A stretch of DNA of 11,403 nucleotides from a bacterium HR23. GTDB lineage: Bacteria > Chloroflexota > Dehalococcoidia > Lucifugimonadales > HRBIN23. A program made the position numbers and the translations under genes. The stretch is from assembly GCA_002923335.1 (NCBI GenBank), contig BEHZ01000050.1:1-11403 (forward strand). Direction: 5' to 3'. Under the pieces are notes generated by a model that ran no database searches, was not told the DNA's origin, and worked only from the letters and a program-made list of their open reading frames with translations. Of this stretch, positions 1 to 5,778 are shown piece after piece (the stretch's first letter is position 1; each line of letters begins with the position of its first letter).

Positions 1-380
1 CCCCGGGGGACCCTGTGAACCTGGAACGGCCCGTTGCCTACGGGGGGCGGGTAGGGGGACACCTGGTGCAGGGGCACGTGGACGGCACGGGAACGGTGCT
101 GGCCATTACCCCTGAGGGGAATAGCCACCTCTTCACCTTCTCCGCACCCCCTGCTCTTATGCGCTATATTGTAGAAAAGGGCTTCATCGCCGTGGACGGC
201 ATTAGTCTCACGGTGGTGAGTGTGGAGGGGAGCGCCTTTCGTGTTGCCGTTATCCCCTATACCTTCCAGCACACGGTGCTGGGGTATCGGCGAGTAGGGG
301 ATAGGGTGAACCTGGAGGTAGACATCGTGGCCAAGTATGTGGAGCGCCTCCTGGAGGGCGCCCTCCAGGGCAGGAGGTAG
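1..380 (+). CDS. ribE: Riboflavin synthase alpha chain, 3' part (5' end outside window)
   Basis: Riboflavin synthase dismutates two molecules of 6,7-dimethyl-8-ribityllumazine into riboflavin and a pyrimidinedione, the last step of riboflavin synthesis in the cytoplasm. The visible 125 residues begin inside the protein with PGDPVNLERP, the family's GDxVNLERA segment at the end of the first lumazine-binding domain. They continue with GGHLVQGHVDGTGTV, the opening of the second lumazine-binding barrel. About 80 N-terminal residues are expected upstream, since the usual length is around 200. A GTG at 15-17 could be mistaken for a start, but it is the valine of GDPVNLE and the frame is open to the window edge. 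The TAG stop is at 378-380, three bases before ribBA. With ribBA and ribH this forms a rib operon; ribD and any FMN riboswitch would lie upstream, out of view. Identification is firm. Confidence 0.95.
   Translation, partial: PGDPVNLERPVAYGGRVGGHLVQGHVDGTGTVLAITPEGNSHLFTFSAPPALMRYIVEKGFIAVDGISLTVVSVEGSAFRVAVIPYTFQHTVLGYRRVGDRVNLEVDIVAKYVERLLEGALQGRR
372..377 (+). promoter_or_regulatory. Shine-Dalgarno of ribBA
   Basis: A perfect AGGAGG lies six bases before the GTG at 384 and runs directly into the ribE stop codon TAG (378-380). It supports the unusual GTG start of ribBA and implies coupling to ribE translation. Confidence 0.8.
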
Positions 381-383
381 GGC

Positions 384-1601
384 GTGCCTTTCGCCACCAT
401 AGAGGAGGCCATCGCCGACATCCGCGCGGGAAAGTTCGTCATCATTGTGGATGACGAGGACCGGGAGAACGAAGGCGACCTGGTGGTCGCCGCCGAGAAG
501 GTAACCCCGGAGCATATCAACTTCATGGCCCGAGAGGCCCGGGGCCTTATCTGCGTGCCCATCATTGGGCAACGGCTAGACGAATTGAAGATACCCCTGA
601 TGGTGCAGGACAATACCTCTTCCCACGGCACCGCTTTCACCGTCTCGGTGGACTATAAGATAGGCACCACCACGGGCATCTCCGCCTACGACCGTGCGGC
701 GACCATCCGTGCCCTGGTAGACCCCAAGGCCCGTCCGGAGGACTTCGCCCGCCCCGGCCACATCTTCCCCCTGCGCTACCAGGAGGGGGGCGTGCTGGTG
801 CGGGCGGGCCACACCGAGGCGGCCGTGGACCTGGCCCGTTTGGCCGGCCTGTATCCCGCGGGCGTGGTATGCGAGGTGATGAACGAGGACGGCACCATGG
901 CCCGCCTCCCCCAGTTGGAGGCCTTCGCCCAGAAGCACGGCATCAGGATCATTACCATCGCCCAACTCATTGCCTATCGCCACCAGCACGAGCGCCTGGT
1001 GCAGAGGGTCGCTACCGCCCGCCTGCCTACCCAGTGGGGCGAGTTCACCATCCACGCCTACCGCTCGGTGGTGGACCCCAATGAGCATGTTGCCCTGGTG
1101 ATGGGCACCATCGTCCCTTCGGAGCCGGTGCTGGTGCGCATGCATAGCCAGTGCCTGACGGGGGATGTGTTCGGGAGCCTGCGGTGCGACTGCGGGTGGC
1201 AGATTCAGCGGGCGCTGGAGATGATCGCCAAGGAGGGGAGGGGGGTCTTTGTGTATCTTCGGCAGGAGGGGCGGGGCATCGGCCTCCACAACAAGATACG
1301 GGCCTACGCCCTGCAGGACCAGGGCCTGGACACGGTGGAGGCCAACCAGCGCCTGGGCTTCCCGCCCGACCTGCGCCACTACGGGGTGGGGGCGCAAATT
1401 CTGGTGGACCTGGGGGTGCGCAAACTGCGCCTGCTGACGAACAACCCCCGCAAGGTGGTGGGCCTCCACGGCTACGGCCTGGAGATCGTGGAGCGCCTCC
1501 CTATTATTGCCCCCGCCAACCCGGAGAACAGCCACTACCTGGAGACCAAGCGCATCAAACTGGGGCACCTGCTGGACGCCCCCCAGGAGCCGAGGCCGTG
1601 A
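384..1601 (+). CDS. ribBA: Bifunctional 3,4-dihydroxy-2-butanone-4-phosphate synthase / GTP cyclohydrolase II
   Basis: This 405-residue fusion makes both precursors of the riboflavin ring system: DHBP from ribulose 5-phosphate (N-terminal RibB half, about residues 1-200) and the diaminopyrimidine from GTP (C-terminal RibA half, about 205-400). The RibB half has the acidic loop DDEDRENEGD (residues 23-32) and AGHTEAAVD (141-149), which carry the metal-binding Glu and His known from the family. The RibA half has the zinc-binding cysteines C257, C268 and C270 in HSQCLTGDVFGSLRCDCG and the GTP-binding loop LRQEGRGIGL (292-301). Both active sites look complete, so both activities are likely, unlike RibBA fusions with a degenerate half. 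The start is GTG with AGGAGG six bases upstream. Its TGA stop overlaps the ribH GTG start. Length and motifs fit the family. Confidence 0.97.
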   Translation: MPFATIEEAIADIRAGKFVIIVDDEDRENEGDLVVAAEKVTPEHINFMAREARGLICVPIIGQRLDELKIPLMVQDNTSSHGTAFTVSVDYKIGTTTGISAYDRAATIRALVDPKARPEDFARPGHIFPLRYQEGGVLVRAGHTEAAVDLARLAGLYPAGVVCEVMNEDGTMARLPQLEAFAQKHGIRIITIAQLIAYRHQHERLVQRVATARLPTQWGEFTIHAYRSVVDPNEHVALVMGTIVPSEPVLVRMHSQCLTGDVFGSLRCDCGWQIQRALEMIAKEGRGVFVYLRQEGRGIGLHNKIRAYALQDQGLDTVEANQRLGFPPDLRHYGVGAQILVDLGVRKLRLLTNNPRKVVGLHGYGLEIVERLPIIAPANPENSHYLETKRIKLGHLLDAPQEPRP

Positions 1602-2077
1602 GGGAAGTGGAAGGCTCTCTGCACGGGGCCGGCCTGCGCATCGCCATTGTGGCGTCCCGCTTCAACCAACTGGTAACCTCTCTCCTGGTGGAGGGGGCCA
1701 AAGCAGGCCTCCGGGATGCCGGGGTGCGGGAGGAGGATGTCCTCCTGGCGTGGGTGCCCGGCTCCTTTGAAATTCCCGTGGTGGCCAAGCGCCTGGCCTC
1801 CAGCGGGCGCTTTGACGCTATCATCTGCCTGGGGGCGGTTATCCGAGGGGAAACGGCCCACTTTGACTATGTGGCGGGGGAATCGGCACGGGGCATCGCC
1901 CAGGTGGCCCGGGAGACGGGGGTGCCCTGCGTCTTTGGGGTGCTGACCACCAACGACACCACCCAGGCCCTGGAGCGTGCCGGGGGGAAGGCGGGCAACA
2001 AGGGGTATGATTCCGCCCTCACGGCGGTGCGGATGGCGACCCTGCTCCGGGCGCTGGAGCGTGGGGACCCCTCCTAG
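1598..2077 (+). CDS. ribH: 6,7-dimethyl-8-ribityllumazine synthase
   Basis: Lumazine synthase condenses the RibA-pathway pyrimidine with DHBP from RibB to give the substrate of RibE. In many bacteria it forms 60-subunit capsids. The 159 residues hold the family motifs: SRFNQ near residue 20 (aromatic stacking site), VPGSFEIP (53-60), GAVIRGETAHFDYV (79-92) with the proton-transfer His at 88, and TNDTTQALERAG with the phosphate-binding Arg at 127. I chose the GTG at 1598 because it overlaps the ribBA TGA as GTGA, has AGGAG at 1585-1589, and gives the normal N-terminal length (VREVEGSLHGAGLRIAIV aligns with the usual start). The frame is open 149 codons further upstream, but that part is antiphase to ribBA and not coding. 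The stop TAG at 2075-2077 is shared, through the palindrome CTAG, with the convergent gene. Confidence 0.97.
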   Translation: MREVEGSLHGAGLRIAIVASRFNQLVTSLLVEGAKAGLRDAGVREEDVLLAWVPGSFEIPVVAKRLASSGRFDAIICLGAVIRGETAHFDYVAGESARGIAQVARETGVPCVFGVLTTNDTTQALERAGGKAGNKGYDSALTAVRMATLLRALERGDPS

Positions 2078-2328
2078 GGCACCACCTTGTAGACCCGGTC
2101 GCCGGGGCGCACCCGCTCCGGCACCTTTACCCCCACCTCTTGCCCCATCCCCGCCTCCTGCACCGGCTGGTTGTGGATCTGCATGGACTCCACCGTGCAG
2201 GTGAGGTCGGTGGTGTGGCCCTTGATGTGGATGGTGTCGCCCACCTTGAGGGTGCCGGAGAGGGCGATGCCTGCCACCACGGGGCGAGCGAAGAAGGCGG
2301 TAACCCGTCCTACTTCCACTTCAGGCAT
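2074..2328 (-). CDS. Stand-alone EF-Tu domain-2-like beta-barrel protein
   Basis: The 84-residue product looks like domain 2 of translational GTPases (EF-Tu/IF-2) with no GTPase domain. It has VGRVTAFF at the start, then LKVGDTIHIKG (27-37), a TTDL...VESMQIH stretch, and VGVKVPERVRPGDRVYKV near the end, which together follow the barrel strands. Small proteins of this kind are annotated in several Chloroflexota and archaea as translation elongation factor-like. From memory they often accompany U32-family peptidases, but none is here. The function is unknown; RNA or tRNA-end binding is only an inference from the fold. ATG 2326-2328 is well supported by AGGAGG at 2335-2340 and a promoter-like pair upstream. 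The TAG stop overlaps that of ribH tail to tail. The gene is complete, not a fragment of tuf, since no domain 1 coding lies upstream. Confidence 0.85.
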   Translation of the reverse strand: MPEVEVGRVTAFFARPVVAGIALSGTLKVGDTIHIKGHTTDLTCTVESMQIHNQPVQEAGMGQEVGVKVPERVRPGDRVYKVVP

Positions 2329-2334
2329 GGGATG

Positions 2335-2340
2335 CCTCCT
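2335..2340 (-). promoter_or_regulatory. Shine-Dalgarno of the EF-Tu domain-2-like gene
   Basis: AGGAGG on the minus strand, six bases before the ATG at 2328. It fixes the start of this very short gene and argues that it is really translated. Confidence 0.75.
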
Positions 2341-2354
2341 CGGTGTCCAGGGGC

Positions 2355-2384
2355 AGTATGGGGGATGGGGAAAGGGAGCGTCAA
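2355..2384 (-). promoter_or_regulatory. Probable sigma-70-type promoter for the EF-Tu domain-2-like gene
   Basis: On the minus strand TTGACG (2384-2379, 5 of 6 to consensus) is followed after 18 bases by CATACT (2360-2355, 4 of 6). Transcription would begin near 2348, giving a leader of about 20 bases that includes the AGGAGG. Spacing and position are right, but the -10 is imperfect. Confidence 0.45.
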
Positions 2385-2414
2385 GGGGTAAGGGGGGTCT
2401 CTGGGCCTGGCCCC

Positions 2415-2423
2415 TGCTACAAT
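2415..2423 (+). promoter_or_regulatory. Probable extended -10 promoter of the oxidase-mutY operon
   Basis: TGCTACAAT fits an extended -10 element (TGn + TACAAT, 5 of 6 to TATAAT). No credible -35 hexamer lies 16-18 bases upstream, as is usual for extended -10 promoters. A start about 7 bases downstream would fall near 2430, just before the AGGAGG at 2431-2436, so the mRNA leader would be only about 12 bases. Confidence 0.45.
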
Positions 2424-2430
2424 ACTCCCC

Positions 2431-2436
2431 AGGAGG
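2431..2436 (+). promoter_or_regulatory. Shine-Dalgarno of the FAD-dependent oxidase
   Basis: AGGAGG five bases before the ATG at 2442. It selects this start over the in-frame ATGs upstream at 2343 and 2358, which would add a low-complexity tail and precede the predicted promoter. Confidence 0.75.
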
Positions 2437-2441
2437 CCCCG

Positions 2442-3557
2442 ATGCGGACCGATTACGATGTGGTCATCCTGGGGGCGGGGGCAACAGGGTGCGCTACCGC
2501 CTACTACCTTACCCGTCGGGGCATCCGCCCCCTCCTGGTGGAGCGGGATGCCCTGGCCAGCCATGCCTCCGGCTTCGCCCTGGGAGGTCTGGCCCCCTCC
2601 GAGGGCGTCTTCCAGTTCGGCGACGCCTTCCACCCTATCACCCGCACCGCCTTTGACCTCCACCTGGCCTTGCACCCCGTCCTCCAGGAGGAGACGGGCA
2701 TCGCCACCGACTTCCGCCTTACCCTCTCCCTCCACCTAGCCCTGACCCCCGAGCAGGAGGAGCACCTGCGCCACACTATGGCGTGGCAGGCCCGCCACGC
2801 CTTCCGTGTCCGCTGGATAAGCCCCCAGGAGGCCCGTGCCATTGAGCCTCGCCTCACCCCCGTCCTGCGGGGCGCCGTCCACAACCAGGATTCGGCCATG
2901 CTGGACCCCTACAAACTGGTGCTGGCCCTGGCGCAGGCGGTGGAGCGGTCCGGGGGGCGCCTTCGCCATGGGGAGGCGGTGGGGCTGGTAACGGAGAACA
3001 GCAAGGTGCGGGGCGTCCGCTTGCGCAGCGGGGAGACGCTCCCCTGCGATACCGTGGTGCTGGCCCTGGGGCCGTGGATGGGGCTGGTGCCGTGGCTGGG
3101 CATCCCCATCCCCGTGCGCCCCCTAAAGGGGCAAATCTTGCGCCTGCGCCACCCCGGCCCGCCTTTGGCTGCCGACCTGTGGTGGGGCATCGCCTACTCC
3201 GCCAGCAAACCCGACGGCCTCACCTGGGTGGGCACCACCGAAGAGGACATCGGATTTGACGAGCGCCCCACCCCTGAGGTGCGCCTGCACCTGCTCCGGG
3301 AGGCGGTGAAAGTCCTCCCCTTCCTGGAGGGAGCAGAGGTGGTGCTCCAGACCGCCTGTCTTCGTCCCCTTTCCGCGGACAACCTCCCCATTGTGGGGCC
3401 GGTGCCGGGGTTGGAGGGGGCATATGTGGCAGGGGGAGCGGGGCGCAAGGGCATTTTGCTGTGCACCGCTCTGGGCAAGGCCATCGCCGACCTTATTGCC
3501 CAGGGACATACCGATATCCCCATCGCCCCCTTTGGGCTGGACCGCTTTGCCCAATGA
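2442..3557 (+). CDS. FAD-dependent amine oxidase of the DAO / glycine oxidase (ThiO-like) family
   Basis: A 371-residue flavoprotein that should oxidise an amino acid or secondary amine to the imine; oxidases of this family pass electrons to O2 and make H2O2, dehydrogenases to a quinone. The N-terminus has the dinucleotide-binding beta-alpha-beta fold DYDVVILGAGATGCATAYYL (GxGxxG at 11-16), followed by the FAD ribose-binding LLVERD (31-36). The substrate half has TTEEDIGFDERPT near 265-277, resembling glycine oxidases, and CLRPLSADNLPIVGP (306-320) whose R308 sits where ThiO binds the substrate carboxylate. The closing GGAGRKGILLCTALGKAIADLI (331-352) matches the FAD-binding C-terminal motif. 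No thiamine genes lie nearby, so a ThiO role is not supported; D-amino acid dehydrogenase or sarcosine oxidase-like activity is possible. It is cotranscribed with mutY through an ATGA overlap. Confidence 0.88.
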   Translation: MRTDYDVVILGAGATGCATAYYLTRRGIRPLLVERDALASHASGFALGGLAPSEGVFQFGDAFHPITRTAFDLHLALHPVLQEETGIATDFRLTLSLHLALTPEQEEHLRHTMAWQARHAFRVRWISPQEARAIEPRLTPVLRGAVHNQDSAMLDPYKLVLALAQAVERSGGRLRHGEAVGLVTENSKVRGVRLRSGETLPCDTVVLALGPWMGLVPWLGIPIPVRPLKGQILRLRHPGPPLAADLWWGIAYSASKPDGLTWVGTTEEDIGFDERPTPEVRLHLLREAVKVLPFLEGAEVVLQTACLRPLSADNLPIVGPVPGLEGAYVAGGAGRKGILLCTALGKAIADLIAQGHTDIPIAPFGLDRFAQ

Positions 3558-4429
3558 GCCTGGCGGAGTTCCAGAGGCGTCTGCTGGCGTGGCACCGGGA
3601 GCACCATCGCCCCCTCCCCTGGCGGGAGACGACCGATCCCTATGCCGTCCTGGTGTCGGAGGTGATGCTCCAGCAGACGGGCGTGGAGCGGGTGCTTTCC
3701 AAATATAGGGCGTGGCTGGAACGGTGGCCCACCTGGGAGGCTCTGGCGGGGGCATCCTTGGGGGAGGTGATCCGCTTCTGGGAGCCGTTGGGCTACAACC
3801 GCCGTGCCCTATGGCTCCATCGCATCGCCCAGCGGGTGGTGGGGGAGTGGGGGGGAACCCTCCCCGCCGAGCCCCAGGCCCTGGAGAGCCTCCCCGGCAT
3901 TGGCCCCTACACCCGCAATGCCGTCCTCTGCTTCGCCTTCGGCAGAGATGTGCCCGTGCTAGACACCAATATCCGCCGTGTCCTGGGCCGTGCTCTGTTG
4001 GGCGTAGAGGGGGCGTCGGAGGGAGCGGTGGCATCCGTTGCCCGGGGGTTGGTGCCTGCGGGGGAGGGTCGGCGGTGGAACCTGGCCCTGATGGACCTGG
4101 GGGCGACGGTGTGCCTGGCCCGCCGTCCCCTCTGCGACCGATGCCCCGTGGCCGACCTCTGCGCCTGGCGAGGGGCCGGTATGCCCCCCGGAAAGAGGCG
4201 CAGGGGGCAAGGGCCTTTCCCCGGCTCTACCCGCTACTATCGGGGGCGTATCCTGGCCCGCCTGCGTCGTCTCCCGCTGGCGGGTGTCCTTCCTTTGGCC
4301 CTTCTCTGCGCCCAGGTGGGGTTAGACAGAGGGCAGGCCCAGAGGTTAATGGACACCCTGCGCCGGGAGGGGCTGGTCCAGGTGCGGGAAGAGGGTGGGG
4401 ACTATCTCCTCTCCCTGCCCGATCAGTAG
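3554..4429 (+). CDS. mutY: Adenine DNA glycosylase (A/G-specific), short form
   Basis: MutY removes adenine misincorporated opposite 8-oxoguanine or guanine, starting base-excision repair. The 291 residues contain SEVMLQQT with the catalytic Glu36, the helix-hairpin-helix LPGIGPYT (113-120), the catalytic Asp137 in VLDTNIRRVLGR, and the iron-sulfur ligands C187, C194, C197 and C203 in the correct C-X6-C-X2-C-X5-C spacing. After about residue 222 the usual NUDIX-like domain that recognises 8-oxoG is absent; a segment of about 65 residues (RYYRGRILARLR ... RLMDTLRREGLVQV) looks like a small winged helix. The enzyme could thus differ in 8-oxoG specificity, and a MIG-type mismatch glycosylase is an alternative, though the catalytic motifs favour MutY. 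The ATG overlaps the oxidase stop as ATGA; no good Shine-Dalgarno is visible, so translation probably depends on coupling. Confidence 0.92.
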   Translation: MSLAEFQRRLLAWHREHHRPLPWRETTDPYAVLVSEVMLQQTGVERVLSKYRAWLERWPTWEALAGASLGEVIRFWEPLGYNRRALWLHRIAQRVVGEWGGTLPAEPQALESLPGIGPYTRNAVLCFAFGRDVPVLDTNIRRVLGRALLGVEGASEGAVASVARGLVPAGEGRRWNLALMDLGATVCLARRPLCDRCPVADLCAWRGAGMPPGKRRRGQGPFPGSTRYYRGRILARLRRLPLAGVLPLALLCAQVGLDRGQAQRLMDTLRREGLVQVREEGGDYLLSLPDQ

Positions 4430-4438
4430 GCCCCCAGG

Positions 4439-4999
4439 CTAGGGCTGGAAAGCCTCCTCGTAACGCCAGGTGCCCTGGTCGGCATACACCGTTAGCACCA
4501 CCCGTCCCCCGGAGCGTTGCAGGCGCAGGCCGTCCAGCAGGCTGAAGCGCACCTCCACAGTGCGCTCTACCCGCTGCCCCGCTCCAACACGCCCCACCTC
4601 CACCCGCAGGGCATCCTGGCCGTTCACCTGCACCTGGGTGGCGCCGGCGAAGAACTGGGCGACGGCGTAGACGCCCGTCGCCTCACTGCCCCCAGTGTTG
4701 AGCACCTGGGCGGTTACGATGCGCGCCAGCCCGCTCCCTGTTACCTGGACGATGCGCACCTCTAGGCGGGGCGGGATGGAGGTTGGGGTGGGGGGCACCC
4801 CCGGGCGCGGGGAGGGGGTGGGTGTCGGGGTGGGTATGGGCGTAGGGGTAGGGGTGGCAGTGGGTATAGGGGTGGGGAAGAGGGGCACCGGTGGGGTGGG
4901 GGATGTCCCCCCAGGGGCCCGCCACGGCCCAACCCTGTAGACCACCGCTGCCCCCACCACCAGTAGAAGAGCAAAGAGAGCCAGTATCGCCTTTCCCAT
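4439..4999 (-). CDS. Membrane-anchored extracytoplasmic protein with Pro/Thr-rich linker
   Basis: I do not recognise a specific function. From the ATG at 4997-4999 the 186 residues begin MGKAILALFALLLVVGAAVV, a single hydrophobic segment (about residues 4-20) that is a membrane anchor or uncleaved signal. A linker of P-T-rich repeats follows (about 32-78, PTPTPIPTPTPTPSPRPG), then a beta-rich domain of about 105 residues (LEVRIVQVTGSGLARIVTAQVLNTG...) that resembles CARDB/FxLYD-type Ig-like folds. The C-terminal domain would lie outside the membrane. The frame is open up to an ATG at 5062, but that start would put 21 polar residues before the anchor and has no better ribosome-binding site. 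Neither start has a clear Shine-Dalgarno; GTGGGGA lies directly before 4999. The stop is nine bases from the mutY stop, convergent. Confidence 0.7.
   Translation of the reverse strand: MGKAILALFALLLVVGAAVVYRVGPWRAPGGTSPTPPVPLFPTPIPTATPTPTPIPTPTPTPSPRPGVPPTPTSIPPRLEVRIVQVTGSGLARIVTAQVLNTGGSEATGVYAVAQFFAGATQVQVNGQDALRVEVGRVGAGQRVERTVEVRFSLLDGLRLQRSGGRVVLTVYADQGTWRYEEAFQP
4778..4912 (+). repeat. G-tract-rich low-complexity repeat encoding the Pro/Thr linker (on the opposite strand)
   Basis: The + strand holds a dense series of runs of three to six G separated by 1-5 bases, for example GGGTGGGTGTCGGGGTGGG at 4818-4834, with GGGGTA and GGGTAT units repeating irregularly. It comes from Pro (CCN) and Thr (ACN) codons of the minus-strand surface protein. 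Such tracts fit the G-quadruplex pattern on the template strand of that gene and are prone to length change. Confidence 0.75.
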
Positions 5000-5093
5000 T
5001 CCCCACGTCACTGTCACACCGGTGGTGGGTGAGGGCAGACAAGAAGGGGGCAGGTCCTCCATCCTTCAGGTGTCAACAACCAAACCCCAAGAA

Positions 5094-5099
5094 AGGAGG
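5094..5099 (+). promoter_or_regulatory. Shine-Dalgarno of the transposase remnant
   Basis: AGGAGG ten bases before the ATG at 5110. The nearer ATG at 5103 is in another frame and gives no recognisable protein. The site survives although the gene behind it is broken. Confidence 0.45.
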
Positions 5100-5109
5100 G
5101 ACATGTCCC

Positions 5110-5700
5110 ATGCCCAGGGTCCACATCCGCATCCCTGATGTCAAGCCCTCCCCCGAGGGTCGGCCCCAGGCCTGCCCCCACTGTTCCCACCCTGCCCTTC
5201 AGCGATGGGCCAAGGTCCACAAGCCCCTCAAGGACCCCCGGCTCCCCCACGCCCAGGCCCACCGCTATCGCTGCCTCCACTGCCAAAAGACCTTCCGTTT
5301 CTACCCGGAGGGGGTCTTCTCCTGAACCCAGAGCCGCAGGACGGTGGTCCTCTCTGCCCTCCTCCCGCACCTGGGCATTCCCCTCTCCCCGCAGAGCGTC
5401 CTGCGGGATGTGCGGGCCCTGACGGAGGGGGTGAAGGGCCACCTCCCCCTCCGGGCCCGGGTGTTGGGGGTGGACGGCTTCGGGGTGCGGGGAACGCCCC
5501 AGGGGGTCCTCCTTGGCGTGGAGATGGGCCAGGGCCTCCCCCTGCTGGTGCTTCAGGTGGAGGAGAAGGACCCCAAGGGGGTGCAGTCGGCCCTCAAACC
5601 CCTGGTCCAGGCCCTGGGGGCTGGGGGTGGAAGTCCCGGTCTCCGATGACCTGGGGACCTACCCGGCTGTGGTCGAGGGCTTGGGCCTTTCCCACAATGT
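5110..5700 (+). pseudogene. Broken DDE-type transposase (zinc-ribbon N-terminus), 3' part missing
   Basis: The frame from ATG 5110 encodes an N-terminal zinc ribbon, CPHCSHPAL ... YRCLHCQKTFRFYPEGVFS (two CxxC pairs), as in ISL3-like and related transposases. A TGA at 5323-5325 interrupts it. The same frame then continues TQSRRTVVLSALLPHLGIP and VLGVDGFGVRG, whose Asp is a likely first catalytic residue. Near the G run at 5616-5620 the similarity moves by one base: removing one G gives ALGLGVEVPVSDDLGTYPAVVEGLGLSHNV, whose SDDL carries a probable second Asp. After about 5700 no transposase-like sequence is seen, so the third acidic residue and the C-terminal region are gone. One nonsense change (CGA to TGA would do), one indel and a 3' loss make this a dead insertion-sequence remnant. 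I cannot name its IS family firmly. Confidence 0.75.
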
Positions 5701-5778
5701 CCCCAGACGCCCCCGCGGAGGCCAGGGTGGACGGCTCGCCCTCCCGGTGGGGGTTGTATTGAATGCAAAGGTATCTGT

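Noticed and set aside
576..1568. A 330-codon open frame on the minus strand opposite ribBA
   Set aside because: Composition is a His/Val/Gln/Gly-rich mirror of the ribBA codons and shows no family motif; the + strand reading is certain.
1151..1597. Upstream extension of the ribH frame inside ribBA
   Set aside because: It encodes Gly/Pro-rich antiphase sequence under ribBA; the family N-terminus and Shine-Dalgarno place the start at 1598.
3123..4034. A 303-codon minus-strand frame opposite the oxidase and mutY
   Set aside because: Pro/Gly/Arg-rich sequence without motifs, crossing the boundary of two clear + strand genes.
4436..4455. AGGCT/AGCCT inverted repeat as a bidirectional terminator between mutY and the surface protein
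   Set aside because: Only five base pairs with a ten-base loop and no T run on either side.
4790..4912. Possible CRISPR-like or tandem repeat array
   Set aside because: The repeats are irregular 6-base-scale Pro/Thr codon runs inside a reading frame, without spacers or constant repeat length.
5048..5076. TTGACA on the minus strand at 5076-5071 as a promoter for the surface protein
   Set aside because: The hexamer is perfect but no -10-like sequence occurs 15-19 bases downstream, where the DNA reads CTGCCC and is GC-rich.
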